The notes: generated by a model from the sequence alone, not told the origin. DNA of 64,000 nt from Bolinopsis microptera (GCF_026151205.1 NC_087082.1:8067908-8131907); one strand, 5' to 3'. Shown: positions 34,570 through 45,645, counted from the first letter of the stretch. A program made the numbers and translations.

Positions 34570-35305
34570 AAAGAAAGAGAGAGACGAGGTTATAAAGCCA
34601 GTGACTCCGAGTGAAAAACCACACAACTTCCTCCTGTAATCCTGATCTTAATGTCACACCTGCTCTCCCAATCCGATGTGTTGGAATAATTTACATTGAT
34701 TCGTGTTCTGTACCCACGTGTTTTACCACGTGTCTATGACAGTGCCGACGTGTTTTACCACGTGTCTATGACAGTGACCACGTGTTTTACCACGTGTCTA
34801 TGACAGTGCCCACGCGATACCCAGCAAATGGTGTGGACACCGCTCAGATACTGTTATCTCGGGTACTCTGAGCATGCGAAGATTGAGATAAACAGTTATA
34901 ATAGATTTGTTAGGAATTATATTTGTTTGTTAAATGTTAATGCCCAGTACATAATATTACATCACGCGAGATTGTTATTTCGGTTTACAAATTTTCCATC
35001 CACTATTTTTAGACTGACAAAACATGTTTTTAAACTAAAGAGGAATAATAAAAATATAAATAATTAAATTAAAATACCAATTCCTCGAGTACAGTGATTG
35101 AGGTTAAAAATTAAAATTTGGCGACTTACTTTTTTAATCTACTACTACAATACTACTCCGGTGGTGGTTAAAAATAAAAATCTTCCATTTTAAGATGTAT
35201 TTTATTCGTGCAGTTATTTTTATGATTTATATGTGTTTGATTTCAGATTTCATTCATTAAATATTATATAATACAATTCTGACTTTCACTAAAGCGTCAC
35301 TTTAT
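34570..35305. other. Rab 3' UTR/downstream
   Basis: The 3' UTR begins here; no canonical AATAAA is close to the stop. AATAATAAAAATATAAAT near 35042 is a possible distal poly(A) region. Three copies of a 32-33 bp unit (CACGTGTTTTACCACGTGTC) lie at 34712-34812. Confidence 0.4.
34712..34812. repeat. Three copies of an E-box-rich 32 bp repeat
   Basis: The unit contains two CACGTG palindromes flanking TTTTAC, so six CACGTG-type E-boxes lie within 100 bp, about 150 bp after the Rab stop codon. Confidence 0.85.
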
Positions 35306-35435
35306 AGTAATGAGAGTGGGAACTTACACGTGCAGTGATTATTCGAACAATATTTTGTTGTCATATTACGATGTGTTTAGAATGATTTACAAAATAATCA
35401 GCTGTATCTTCGGTAAGGAACGAACTATTTCATGC

Positions 35436-35682
35436 GAGTACGGGGTACAGGAGTACGGGGTACAGGAGTACGGGGTACAGGAGTACGGGGTACAGGAGTA
35501 CGGGGTACAGGAGTACGGGGTACAGGAGTACAGGGTACGGGGTACAGGAGTACGGGGTACAGGAGTACGGGGTACAGGAGTACGGGGTACAGGAGTACGG
35601 GGTACAGGAGTACGGGGTACAGGAGTACGGGGTACAGGAGTACGGGGTACAGGAGTACGGGGTACAGGAGTACGGGGTGCGG
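35436..35682. repeat. 15 bp minisatellite (GGGGTACAGGAGTAC)n
   Basis: About 16 copies with one 9 bp phase slip near 35530. The unit length is a multiple of three and free of stops in several frames, so it gives spurious ORFs on both strands. Confidence 0.95.
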
Positions 35683-35699
35683 TGGACACAGTGCGTACG

Positions 35700-36137
35700 T
35701 AGTATTATGTGAAGTACCATGCAGTCTGCACTGGAGCTTTAGTGCACTAAGTTGAGATCTTAGTTAATTATAATTATATTAAAATGCCTTCCTGGAGGTA
35801 TTTCTACTCAATATGCTAGGAACTCTGCTTTATTTAATGTAGTTTATACCATAGAATCGAATAAAATTGATCGGGTAATGATTGGATCAACTTTTATGAG
35901 TATTTTGATTGAATATCTTTTCTGAGAATCTCTGAAAAAAGCCGCTAATTCTAAATGGGTGCATTATAATAGATAGTGATTAGTGATTAGTGATGTCACT
36001 CATGGGTGATATGTTAAGTTATCGGAATATGTGATGATATACTGAGTAGTGAGTAGTATTACCACAACTCCACAACTACTTAATCATTTACTAGAAATAC
36101 AACTACTTAATCATTTACTAGAAATCCGATAGTCGGA
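35700..36137. other. Non-coding stretch with short duplications
   Basis: No gene seen. Includes a 27 bp tandem duplication of ACTACTTAATCATTTACTAG at about 36073-36124 and GATTAGTGATTAGTGAT near 35980. Confidence 0.4.
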
Positions 36138-36540
36138 AGCTATCTTCAAGGAAATATAAAACCAGGTATGATCTAATTTCTGCATCAAGAAATATAAATC
36201 ACAACCAAAGTTATGATTACTCTGATTTCACCGGCAATCTTCCCAAGGGTTGCCACACCCCAGAGGTAGGCAGAGCATCTCAATGCTATCCTTTCGTGAG
36301 CTAACTTGGCCCAGCCTCTCTTTGAAAATGAAATGAAAAAAAAAACACTTTAGGGTTAGACGGGTTTCTGATGGTATTGTACAATGCGCACGTATCACAT
36401 TAGTATTACACATCCTAGCCTTTCATACAGAAACCGAAGAAATTTATAACAAATAACAGCTATCTTCAAGGAAATATAAAACCAGGTATGATCTAATTTC
36501 TGCATCAAGAAATATAAATCACAACCAAAGTTATGATTAC
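36138..36540. repeat. Identical 83 bp direct repeats flanking 237 bp
   Basis: 36138-36220 and 36458-36540 are identical (AGCTATCTTCAAGGAAATAT through GTTATGATTAC). Weaker similarity to 26069-26100 (AAATATAAATCCTGACCAAAGTTATG). It is either a tandem duplication or an element with short terminal direct repeats. Confidence 0.85.
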
Positions 36541-37993
36541 AGATTAGCCATAACGTGAGAATAAATTCGAGTTAATCATGACTATCTAAAGCATAAAAAC
36601 GAGCATCGATTTATAATCTGTGCTTTTCGTGTACGTGCAATCTTTTGGTCTACCGACACACATGAACAGGTTCCCAATCAGTCACGTGATCTGATGACTG
36701 ATTCGTCATGTCATGTTCTCAAAACGACAGTTGCGCCCAAGGACCTTGTAGAGGGAGGGATGTGATAATGCCAATACACATACAATAATCCTTGTGGAGG
36801 GATGGATCATGGAATACAAGGAATACAAGGAATACAAATGTCAAATCTTAAGCTACAATAGTACCTGTAAAGATAATAATAATAGAATAATGTTATATTT
36901 CTCGATTTCTCGCCCCTCTCTATTATACTAATGATATATGTAAGGACGGAAAAGGAGTTCTTTAGTTCGTACCATCACAAGGTGTCGAGTCTCCGTGCTT
37001 ATTTAATTGAGGCTCCAGCATAGCTAGACTAACGGCTAGGGCCTAGGCATCCACAGGGCCTGGTTCCTGTAGACCGGTTACGACACGAGGGTTCACGGGG
37101 CCTTGCGTTCTGGGCAAATGGCCTGACGACAGACCGACGGATTTTAGGAATAGGCAATAAATGTAGGATTTTTGGTTAATGACCTTTAATTTCAATTATG
37201 GTTCAATTTGCAAGTTCATTCACAATTTCATTCATTATTTAGTTGTAACGACCGGATTCGGTCTCATTTTAGAATACTTCGTACTTTTGAGTCATCGTGT
37301 CAAGCACGGATTTATTTGAGTTACTTTAGATCACATGCTGGACTGATAGTTTCAGTCCCAGCTAATCGGGCGATTGAGAGACGATAATTATTAATTGGAG
37401 GGATGTTGGGGTAGACCTACCAACATATAGGTATAAATATACTAAAAAATGGTTACTACAAAACAAATGTAAAAATAACAATATAAGGCATTAACAATAA
37501 CATTAAGATGGGGCTGTCTATGGCAAGCCAAAAGGGATGAGCTACTCCGCGTTCAATTGTGCAAAACCGAGAACTGGCCAATAATTGCTGTTCTCCGCGA
37601 GGTGCCATTCGCCTAGGAATGTCGCGAGGTGCCACATGCCAGAAATGCCGTTAACGATCCTTAATTACTGGGACGGTTCTAGGGTCTATGTAAATTGAGA
37701 TCCTTAATCACTGGTACTGCTCTAGGGTCTAGGTAAATTGGTCGGGTGTTCACTCTGTGGAATCAATTAAATAATTCCACAAAGGTCCCTGGTGCTGAAG
37801 GCTCCTACAATATTTCAGGTAAGCCCTCTGTCTCCTAACAGGGCTGGTGGTGGAATTGGTAGAAGGAATGTACTGGTTTCCGACACTAACTGGGGCGCGC
37901 TATCAATTAGTCGGAGGGAGTTCTAGAGCTAAGGCTTCTAATAATTGGTGTTAGGGATTCATGGGTGGGAAGTTCCACTTCGATGGCCGGAGC
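36541..37993. other. Non-coding, possible retroelement remnant
   Basis: No ORF. GAGGGAGGGATGTGATAATG at about 36752-36771 looks like a polypurine tract followed by a TG start, and GGAGGGAT recurs at about 36797 and 37398. This could be a decayed LTR, but no matching end or second LTR was found. Confidence 0.25.
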
Positions 37994-39110
37994 TGCCCAC
38001 ACGCAACCCTTTAATAATAATAACTCACGTAATTAAGTAAAACAAATTTTAAGTAAAACAAATTTTATTTTATACAGTTATACCCACAATCAATTCATAT
38101 TTAGTTCAAATATTTAAAGTGAAAATAACCATTTCACATAAGTGGTTTTATTATAATAAAATAATTTGTGATAATAAAAAAATTTCAGGGAATATATTTG
38201 TAGATATGGGTCTAACTTAGATTTCCTGAAAATTTCGTAAACTTTCATCGATTACAAAGGGTGTGGCACGCAACTCCCTCTGTTTGTCTATTGTCACCAT
38301 AACTTGAGGTCGCTTTGAGTTCGGAACTCAAAAATTTCATCGGCACTTGCATTAGGTACCCTTGTTCGGTGGATGCAGCTTTGTGGGCGACGATGCTCGA
38401 AAAGTAACGTTGAAGAATATTGTCGATGAACGTTAATGGCGCGGGACGGTGGTCACGTGTTACGGCAAGAATCGGTGTTTATTAACTCAAAGAATTTGTA
38501 TAATAATTCTCGAGAGATGGATCTAGCTCTCGTAAGTCAGTGATGTAAAGATATCATTGTGATTGGAGGTGAGCTTAACTAAGTTTGTATCAGGATATAT
38601 ATTGTGAATTGTTGAATTTGAAGAGTTGTACGCTTGACCAAGATATTCTGTGTAGCAACAACGTTAATGTTACATTGATTTAAGAGATGTTCTCCGTTCT
38701 CGACAGTATGGGCGCTAAATATTATGCTGCACCTAATTCAGCCTCCAGCGGGCGTGCACTCATGCAGAGTCTGGTGGTATTTGCCCTGTCATTGTACCTA
38801 ATTAAGTGAACACTCTTTCCCATCTAGTTTCTGAGAAGAATTAATATTTGTAAGTTCCAAGACGTGAGGGGTGAATATTTTGTGGACTGTGATGTGTATG
38901 AGACATGAGTATACTGTATAGTTTGGCTACTTTTTGCTTCCAATTTCTTAAATTTCAGATAAAAGTTAAGTTCTACGGCAATTGAATTGAATTACAAGTA
39001 TTTCCTGTATTTAAAGCATAATATTACGAAGTTAATTATCAGAGCTTTTAGTGAATGGAAATATAGTGTTTGCCGCAACAAAAAAACGGGCGCAAGTCTT
39101 GTTTGGAGCT
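37994..39110. mobile_element. Diverged relative of the mariner-like fragments
   Basis: The first 350 bp (ACACGCAACC, AACTCACGTAATT, GATATGGGTC, CAACTCCCTC) resemble 11855-12060. The last part (AAGTTAAGTTCTACGGCAAT, ACGGGCGCAAGTCTTG) resembles 29045-29225. This element therefore links the two fragments as the left and right parts of one family. No transposase ORF. Confidence 0.65.
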
Positions 39111-40162
39111 GGTTCTATACGCGTTTTCTAGTTATACGATTAAAGCTGTAACATGATCGGCAGAGAAACATGAGACAAGTGCAACGACAGGCGGTGAAAC
39201 TAATGAACCGTCACTAAGATTATGCCGACGTATACTTCAGGGTGAGATTGATACATTCGTAAATCAATGGATAGCGCCCCGAGTCTCCCCAGACGCCCGC
39301 TAAGAGATGTGATATCAAGCGTGGTCCGATCAGCTCCTCGACAACACTCCTGATGCTTTGATGGAGGAGAGGAAGGAGCTTGTCAACTCCCTGGGTGGAG
39401 CTTGTCAACTCTCCAAGCTTGTAGCATTCCTGGCCTTTGTCCCATAATCACAGTCCTGTTTAAACACCGGCACAACATCAAACATGGTATTTTTCTAAGT
39501 AACTAATCATGTAGCCTCACTGGGTGATCCGTGGTATTCTTGGAATCACTCTGTGGAAAAACAAAAGTGAGGATACCAGGAATTAGAAATACTCCCATAA
39601 TCCTGGCATACGTGACTTGTAAAAAGCCATCTTCTTAGTCACGAATTGTGCCTCGAGAATAATTCAAATCAATACTATGCCAAAGTGGTACTGCAAACAA
39701 GAGTTCGATGTATGATAGCGTGTTTTCTTCTCTCACAATATCGGAAGTATAATTATACCCCTAGTCATAAGCTAGACTAGTTCCTAGTATTGGCACAAAA
39801 TACTGAATGAGATAAATCGCGTAACTGTAACGCGCGGTGATATTTAATCATGTAAGTGTACCGCTGTGCACGCAATCATTTTAAGTGCAGCGCGCGCGCG
39901 CTGCGCTAGTGAATTGAACCACATTGATGATTGAGATCAATAAAAGTAAAAGTGCCCGCTATACTTGCTGTGACCTCAGGTGTTAGGACCGGGGCCATAT
40001 GCCATATACTTAGGACGTCTTCAAAATCTCTGGTTTTCAAACCACCCTTGTCCGAATTTCCGGATCCCTAGCTTGGGTTTCAAATGTGAAAATGCCTTGT
40101 ATCACGTCGTGACCCCTATGTATCACGTCGTGACCCCCATTACATTGTCGTTTCATTGATTG
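39111..40162. other. Non-coding stretch
   Basis: No secure gene. A minus-strand frame at 39408-39220 reads smoothly but is short and unrecognised. GCGCGCGCGC palindromic sequence lies at about 39889-39903. A 22 bp tandem pair containing TATCACGTCGTGACCCC lies at about 40099-40140. Confidence 0.35.
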
Positions 40163-40239
40163 TTATTGGGCGGCGCTCTGCCTGCACTGTCATTTTGCCG
40201 AATCTCTATTTATAAACATAATAGCCTGGCATGGGGTAA
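40163..40239 (+). mobile_element. Mini-element, copy 1 of 5
   Basis: Runs from TTATTGGGCGGCGCTCTGCC to GCCTGGCATGGGGTAA. Same order as the copies at 49862 and 51471: TTACTGGGC, GTCATTCCGCC, AATCTCTATTTAT, AACATAATAGCCTGGGG, GGTAA. Confidence 0.7.
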
Positions 40240-40412
40240 ATTGATTGACGATGTTAACCCATCTATTACATAATATGTATAATCGAGATCGTTGCTCTGC
40301 GAAGCAAAAATGCGAAGAACTAGAATGCAAATAGCAAAGCAAGAATGCTAGTTTGTAGTTTGCGCGTCGAAGCGACCGCGACGAAGTCCTCCAATCGTTT
40401 CACTAAGTGTAA

Positions 40413-40493
40413 TTACCTGGGGACCCCAGGCTATCATGTTCATAAATAGATCAGATTCAGCGGAATAACAGGCTGAGCGACGCCCATGAGTAA
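40413..40493 (-). mobile_element. Mini-element, copy 2 of 5 (inverted)
   Basis: Opposite orientation to copy 1: starts TTACCTGGGGACCCCAGGCT and ends GAGCGACGCCCATGAGTAA. Together with copy 1 it brackets a 170 bp segment that is itself repeated, inverted, at 49577-49680. Confidence 0.75.
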
Positions 40494-40528
40494 TATTAAT
40501 AAGTGTTTATTACGTTACCGTTTCTTGT

Positions 40529-40826
40529 AGGTTTACAACCTACCAGGACGCGCGCCAAGTAGGACTCGTCGACGGTCCAATATATGGAACAGATATTTTA
40601 CGAGTATCACCCGTTAAACCGTTTTTAGTTCTATAACGACACGTACAGGGGAAACAAAAATGCCATTTAATTGTTGCCATTAATTGTTGGCTGTAACTTA
40701 TTTTTGGGGAATTGCTGCGATTGCCTTAACGGGCGATACTCGTAAAATATTTGTTCCATATATTAATATATCAGGACCGTCAACGAGTCCAACTCGGCGC
40801 GCGTCCTAGCTGTAGGTTATAAACAT
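40529..40826. mobile_element. 298 bp foldback element
   Basis: The left arm 40529-40617 (GTTTACAACCTACC through TTTTACGAGTATCACCCGTTAA) and the right arm 40727-40826 are imperfect inverted repeats of about 90-100 bp, around a 110 bp centre. A disrupted relative is at 50453-51350. Confidence 0.85.
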
Positions 40827-40879
40827 TAAACTAACAACGATTGACATATGAATTATGACTTGCTCTAACCACAAACCAG

Positions 40880-41400
40880 AGCCCTCAGTAGTGATCTGGG
40901 TGCTGTACAATATCGATATCCTATTTATTCTGCACAGTTGTCACATGAGTCAAAATATGACCATTTGATTGGTTTTCAGCGTCATATCACGCGGCTGTAT
41001 GTCTTCTGATTGGTTAAAGTTGATCACGTGGATTGCTTATAACTTGATGTGTAATGTTGATTTATATAGAGCCAGAGGTCAGCTGACGTAGGGAAACGGT
41101 CGCGTGACTCGCCTTGCTGTGTAATGTCGGTTTATATAGAGTCAGAGGTCAGCTGATGTAGGAAACAATCACGTGCAAGGAAAAGTGAGAGATGAGACAA
41201 CTAGCTTAACAGACGAGCACTTTAATAAGTAAGAGACCAATGCTTATATCTTTTATTTTACAGTTACACTCACATCACACGCAAATTCACATTTAGTTTC
41301 ACAAGCATGGGAGCTCACCTGGTCCAACGAGCTTGGTATTTATAATCACTTATACTGCCATAAGTACACTCGTAATTGTGATTATGCAGCAGTCCGGTTG
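40880..41400 (-). repeat. Left arm of a long inverted repeat with promoter-like units
   Basis: The reverse complement of about 40885-41175 is almost identical to 49156-49442. A further block at 41345-41400 (complement of CCGGACTGCTGCATAATCAC) matches 49095-49135. On the minus strand it holds two TATATAA boxes about 70 bp apart, each preceded by TACGTCAGCTGACCTCTG or a close variant, plus CCAAT boxes. Confidence 0.88.
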
Positions 41401-41579
41401 GGGCCTCAGACTAGTGAGTTAACGGTAACTTTCCTCTGCGGGAACATGTGGGTTCGATTTAATTATTCATTGTTGTATAAAACTTTTATCAAAGTTCACT
41501 CCAACACGCTGCTGCGACCATTTTCAATAAAGTTTTATTGGTTTTGCTTTAAAAAAGATATCAATTTATCTAACCCCGC

Positions 41580-42560
41580 TTACATTGTATTGCTATTATT
41601 TGCTATTATTTGCTATAATTTACTATTAATTGCTATTAATTGCTATTTATTGCTATTTATTGCTATTTATTGCTATTTATTGCTATTTATTGCTATTAAT
41701 TTCTATTAAAGTATGTTTCTATTATTTGCTATTATTTGCTATTATTTGCTATTATTTGCTATTATCATGCTGTGTAGTCTGTATCCAGCTGTGTAAGTAC
41801 TCAAATACACAAAAAGAGTGAACATTACTTACTTTACCACGTTACTGTAACTTCTAACAGTACACTATAGTCTATAACATTACTTTACCACGTAAATTTG
41901 ACAAGATATTATGTCAAACATTGCGCTGATATATTTAAATAAGTGATGTCAGGCATTGCTCCAAAACTCAATAAATTTAACTCAAGTTTCAGAATTCACA
42001 ATTAAAAACTTTAGCCCCTGGTATTTTATTGTGTTATTATATTGTTTTCATATCATTATTTAATATTATACCTATCTAACATTATACTTACTCAGGGGCT
42101 TGAGCTTAGGATGGTGTTTTAGAATACAAAACCTGGTACCGACAGGAATTGAAAAATTGAGACTCTGGAAAATTTAAAAGAATTTTTGTAAATTGTTGCC
42201 AAATTTAACATGTTTTAGTTGAGTGGATATTTCAGAGGCGTAACAGGATGAGTTAACTCTGTCGGTAGAGAAGGTTTTTGGTATTTGTAAATCCAATGAG
42301 AAGAAAATATTTTCGACTTCGTCAACTGCTAATGGTTCAGAATTTTCTATTTCCGAAAAGTATGTTGTAGACATAATATGGTGAAGGTTTGTGGTTACGT
42401 TTTAATATGATTAAACTATTGTAGTTTCTTAAATACCTGTAACCGATTAACGTTAGTTATAACGTGGATACAGACTACACAGCATGATAATAGCAAATAA
42501 CAGCAAATAATAGCAAATAATAGCAAATAATAGCAAATAATAGCAAATAATAGAAATATA
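41580..42560. repeat. Foldback of (TTGCTATTA)n tracts
   Basis: (TTTGCTATTA)n followed by CATGCTGTGTAGTCTGTATC at 41589-41786 is mirrored by GATACAGACTACACAGCATG then (ATAGCAAATA)n at 42464-42553. The arms enclose about 680 bp that holds a small minus-strand ORF. Confidence 0.8.
42174..42374 (-). CDS. Small hypothetical ORF inside foldback
   Basis: 66 residues, starting MSTTYFSEIENSEPLAVDEV and ending GNNLQKFF. The composition is protein-like (acidic start, no low-complexity runs) but no family is recognised. After the stop a TTTTCCAG acceptor-like site occurs, so it could be part of an exon. It may be cargo of the surrounding foldback. Confidence 0.25.
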   Translation of the reverse strand: MSTTYFSEIENSEPLAVDEVENIFFSLDLQIPKTFSTDRVNSSCYASEISTQLKHVKFGNNLQKFF

Positions 42561-43111
42561 CAAGTGGTATACCGTTTGTTTGAACTAAAAAATGACAAAA
42601 TCGTCACATCCGTCACTGTGGAATTGCCCTGAGGGGTTTTCAAGTGCTAAAGGCCACTGCTTATTGTTAACAGGTTGGCTGGATGAGAAGACCATGTGAT
42701 CAAACTATCACATGCAAAAATAAAACAGGAGAATCATCAATTGCACACGCCTCGCCCTCCTTCTATTGTGTCTGAATGAGGTGAAGACTGAGGGTCAGTG
42801 GGCCATTACATTACCAACATTGTTAAAGGTATAATGCACATAGTCACATGAATGTATATATATATAATATTATCTTCATTACAGCAGGTAGAGTGGTGTG
42901 ATAAGCTCCCTAAATATTGTTGCAGACACTGTTATACAAATAAAATCCTACTATTGGTCTAGAAAAGACACGTCGATACGGGAAAGCAGATAAGTTGATT
43001 ATTATAGTATATGTAGCAATCTTATTAAATTGCTCCAAACACTTTTGACAGTTTCCTGCTGTATTATATAATTGAAGATTGTTGTCGCTAATACACATCC
43101 ACTGAAATATT

Positions 43112-43864
43112 ATGAGCCGAGTATTTTGCTCATTCTGTGACAAATCTTTTGCCAATAAATATAGTTTGGCCACACACAAAAGTCGGTATCATCAAGAAAA
43201 CCGAGAATCACCCTCTACCATTTTGCCGTTCTCAGAAGCTACATCTGGAGTTACTGAAACTAAAATGGATTATCCTGCTTCCACAAACTCAGATGCTGAT
43301 ACAACATTATCTCAGGAAGACAGCTCTAACTCTGAGGAAACAAGTGATGATGAAATTTCAAAAGCAGAACCTAGTAATGAATCTGATTCTGTCCAGCGAT
43401 ACAAAGGCAAACGGAAAGGAGTAGAAAAAGACCAAATAAACAATAATCCTGAGGAAACAAGTGATGATGATGCATCAAAAACAGAATCTATTATTGAGCT
43501 TGAGTCTGACTCTGTCCAACGCCACAAAGGCAAACGGAAAGGAGTAGCAATCGACCACAAAAACGAAAAAGTACAGGTTAAAATATCAAAATTACTCAAA
43601 ACTCTAAACATCCTGTTACAAAGTAAATTGTGCAAGGAGGAAGACAAATGTATAGACTTTTTATTCTCTTACATAATGAAGACGGATCTGTTTGAGAAGT
43701 TTGAGCAGCATCTCATTGACTGTGGACAAGACATTGCTACGATTTTCAGTATGGAAGAACGAGCTTTTTTAGATGCAGTTATCACGACTAGTAGTCTATC
43801 TGACGTCAACAAACTAATGAATGAGAACGTGAATATTCTCAAGAAGATGCTTAAACTTGCATAA
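43112..43864 (+). CDS. C2H2 zinc-finger protein with acidic repeats
   Basis: An intact 250-residue single-exon ORF with an AATAAA 80 bp after the stop (43945-43950). Residues 6-27 are one C2H2 finger (C6, C9, H22, H27; CSFCDKSFANKYSLATHK then SRYH). Residues 30-150 are Ser/Asp/Glu-rich and contain a duplicated segment of about 38 residues, each starting EETSDD and ending SDSVQR(Y/H)KGKRKGV; the basic KGKRKG could be a nuclear localisation signal. Residues 150-250 are predicted mostly helical (KISKLLKTLNILLQSKLC, MNENVNILKKMLKLA), possibly for dimerisation. A single N-terminal finger suggests a nucleic-acid-binding adaptor rather than a classical multi-finger factor. A diverged, shortened paralogue lies inverted at 47898-48299. 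No known family named. Confidence 0.75.
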   Translation: MSRVFCSFCDKSFANKYSLATHKSRYHQENRESPSTILPFSEATSGVTETKMDYPASTNSDADTTLSQEDSSNSEETSDDEISKAEPSNESDSVQRYKGKRKGVEKDQINNNPEETSDDDASKTESIIELESDSVQRHKGKRKGVAIDHKNEKVQVKISKLLKTLNILLQSKLCKEEDKCIDFLFSYIMKTDLFEKFEQHLIDCGQDIATIFSMEERAFLDAVITTSSLSDVNKLMNENVNILKKMLKLA

Positions 43865-44117
43865 AATTATCGTCCGGAAGATTTTTGAACTTTAAAGCCA
43901 AACGTTGATAGTTATTGATTAGGATTTTGAATATAGAGCTGATGAATAAAGTTTATTTAAAGTTATCTTCGAAAATCTAAACATGTGTTTCATTGTCTAC
44001 ATTATAGTTTAAAATAATACATTATTGTTATAAAATATAACGTCATGTCACGATCGTGCATGATAGCATAAGGTATAACAATGGAGGTGTTTCCATCAAA
44101 CATCGAATTTATTAGTA

Positions 44118-44310
44118 TTGAGTATTGAGTATTGCGTATTCATTATGCAGTATTCAGTATTCAGTATTCATTCAGTATTCATTCAGTATTCAATCAGTAT
44201 TCATTCAGTATTCAGGATTCATTCAGTATTCAGTATTCATTCAGTATTCATTCAGTATTCATTCGATATTCGTTCAGTATTCGTTCAGTATTCAGTATTC
44301 ATTCAGACAA
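44118..44310. repeat. 11 bp minisatellite (CAGTATTCATT)n
   Basis: About 17 copies mixing CAGTATT and CAGTATTCATT units. Confidence 0.9.
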
Positions 44311-44690
44311 ATTTTACGCAACACACAACTGAACGCCAAGTAGTAGTGTAAGATACGTTCCGGGTGTTGTCCAAAACTGAACACTCTAGTTAAATTTAGC
44401 TAGCACATAAGTCATTATATCACTTTATCAGTACATTGTACAAAGGTCGCCTCGAACCAGATGTTCATAATGCCGATAGACAACTGATGTATTTATACGT
44501 GAACGTGTACACTATACATTTAACGACTTCTGCTGTGTGAAGTGAGCACCACACAATCACAATTAATTAAATGATTCTTTGTGGCAATCGTAGACATCGA
44601 AGTGTACACTCAACTACACTCTGCTACTAGAGTAAACAGACATATTCATTGACACTGAATTACTTCACAGAAAACAAAAGAAAAGGAGCA
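44311..44690. other. Non-coding stretch
   Basis: Nothing recognised between the minisatellite and the foldback sequence that follows. Confidence 0.35.
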
Positions 44691-44699
44691 TCTGTATGA

Positions 44700-44970
44700 C
44701 GGGGTACACTTGTCCACGATACTAGTCAATTTAACAATAGAAGGAAGTTGGCACCTGTTCAATTGATGATTCCAAGCAGAACACCTGCTCGAAGGGATAC
44801 ACTTGTCTACACTACTAGTCAACTTGATCATACTTTTATTCCTATGTACGGTTATACTGTAACATGAGGATGATCATCGACTCTTTCTACTTGATAGTCA
44901 ATCAGTAAACCATCCGAGCAGGTGTTCTGCAGGAGCCACCAATTGAACAGATGACACCTTCCTCCTACAA
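44700..44970. repeat. Short direct and inverted duplications
   Basis: GGGGTACACTTGTCCAC and ACTAGTCAA (44699-44727) are repeated in direct order at about 44795-44823. The segment GAAGGAAGTTGGCACCTGTTC to GAACACCTGCTCG (44739-44793) is mirrored at about 44917-44970. It resembles a decayed foldback element. Confidence 0.65.
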
Positions 44971-45201
44971 TACTAAATGCAAAAGTTATATATATATAGG
45001 GAGAAATTATAAAATTTTTCCTTGTATTTTACAAAGCATAGTTGTTGGTGATTAGTGGTGCAGTTGAATTATGTGACCCGAACCTGTAATGTAAAAACAC
45101 TTCAAGAACCATTAAATCCTTATATGGTATAATTTTACTCAAATTTCATATTATGAAAGCTATAAGCATGTCTTAATGTGTGGAATAATTCTACACTCCT
45201 C

Positions 45202-45270
45202 ACGATGCTCTTGATCTAGGAAGAATGCGTTTTGCTGTAGTGTGCCACACTCCACATGGACACATAGCGG
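45202..45270. repeat. Isolated unit of the 47.35 kb repeat
   Basis: CACGATGCTCTTGATCTAGG, GAAGAATGCG and GTGCCACACTCCACATG match the three-copy array at 47354-47575. Confidence 0.75.
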
Positions 45271-45564
45271 GGAAAGCCAAGAGCAAGTCTATTAGCTCAG
45301 GATAACAACAATTTCAGGAAAACAACAATTTTATTTAGTATCGATTAAAGCAAACAAAATAATATTTTATATAATATAACTATCAGAAACTTTATACCAG
45401 AAATCTAAGGGGACTTGGAGTAGCAATAGAGTGGCTAGAAGGTACATATACCTTTAACAAAAATACGTCAAAAAGAATCCAGGGTAGTAGTGGAGTGGGA
45501 GTTTTTGGAGCTGTATTTAAGCAAAAATTGAGGCACATTTTTAAAAACCGCATGTAATTATGTA

Positions 45565-45645
45565 ATCGCCCAGGTGGTGCAGTTGGTTAATCTGTCAGAT
45601 TTTAAGCCGGGGGTTGCAAGTTCAAATCCCAGTCGGAGTCGTTCT
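45565..45645 (+). ncRNA. tRNA-like SINE head (Pol III A and B boxes)
   Basis: TGGTGCAGTTGG (45575-45586) fits the tRNA A box, and GTTCAAATCC (45620-45629) fits the B box, with tRNA-like spacing of about 34 bp. The flanks do not pair into an acceptor stem and the anticodon arm (CAGATTTTAAGCC) is poor, so this is a tRNA-derived SINE or tRNA pseudogene rather than a functional tRNA. The SINE body beyond is not defined. Confidence 0.55.

Noticed and set aside
35310-35755. Four overlapping ORFs on both strands
   Set aside because: A 15 bp repeat without stops in any of several frames; not coding.
36752-37993. LTR retrotransposon end
   Set aside because: A polypurine-like tract followed by TG is present, but no matching LTR end, primer-binding site or gag/pol was found.
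39220-39408. 62-residue minus-strand ORF
   Set aside because: Reads smoothly, but is short, has no recognisable motif and no splice or promoter support.
45565-45645. Functional tRNA gene
   Set aside because: A and B boxes fit, but no acceptor stem pairs and the anticodon arm is poor; kept only as a tRNA-like SINE head.
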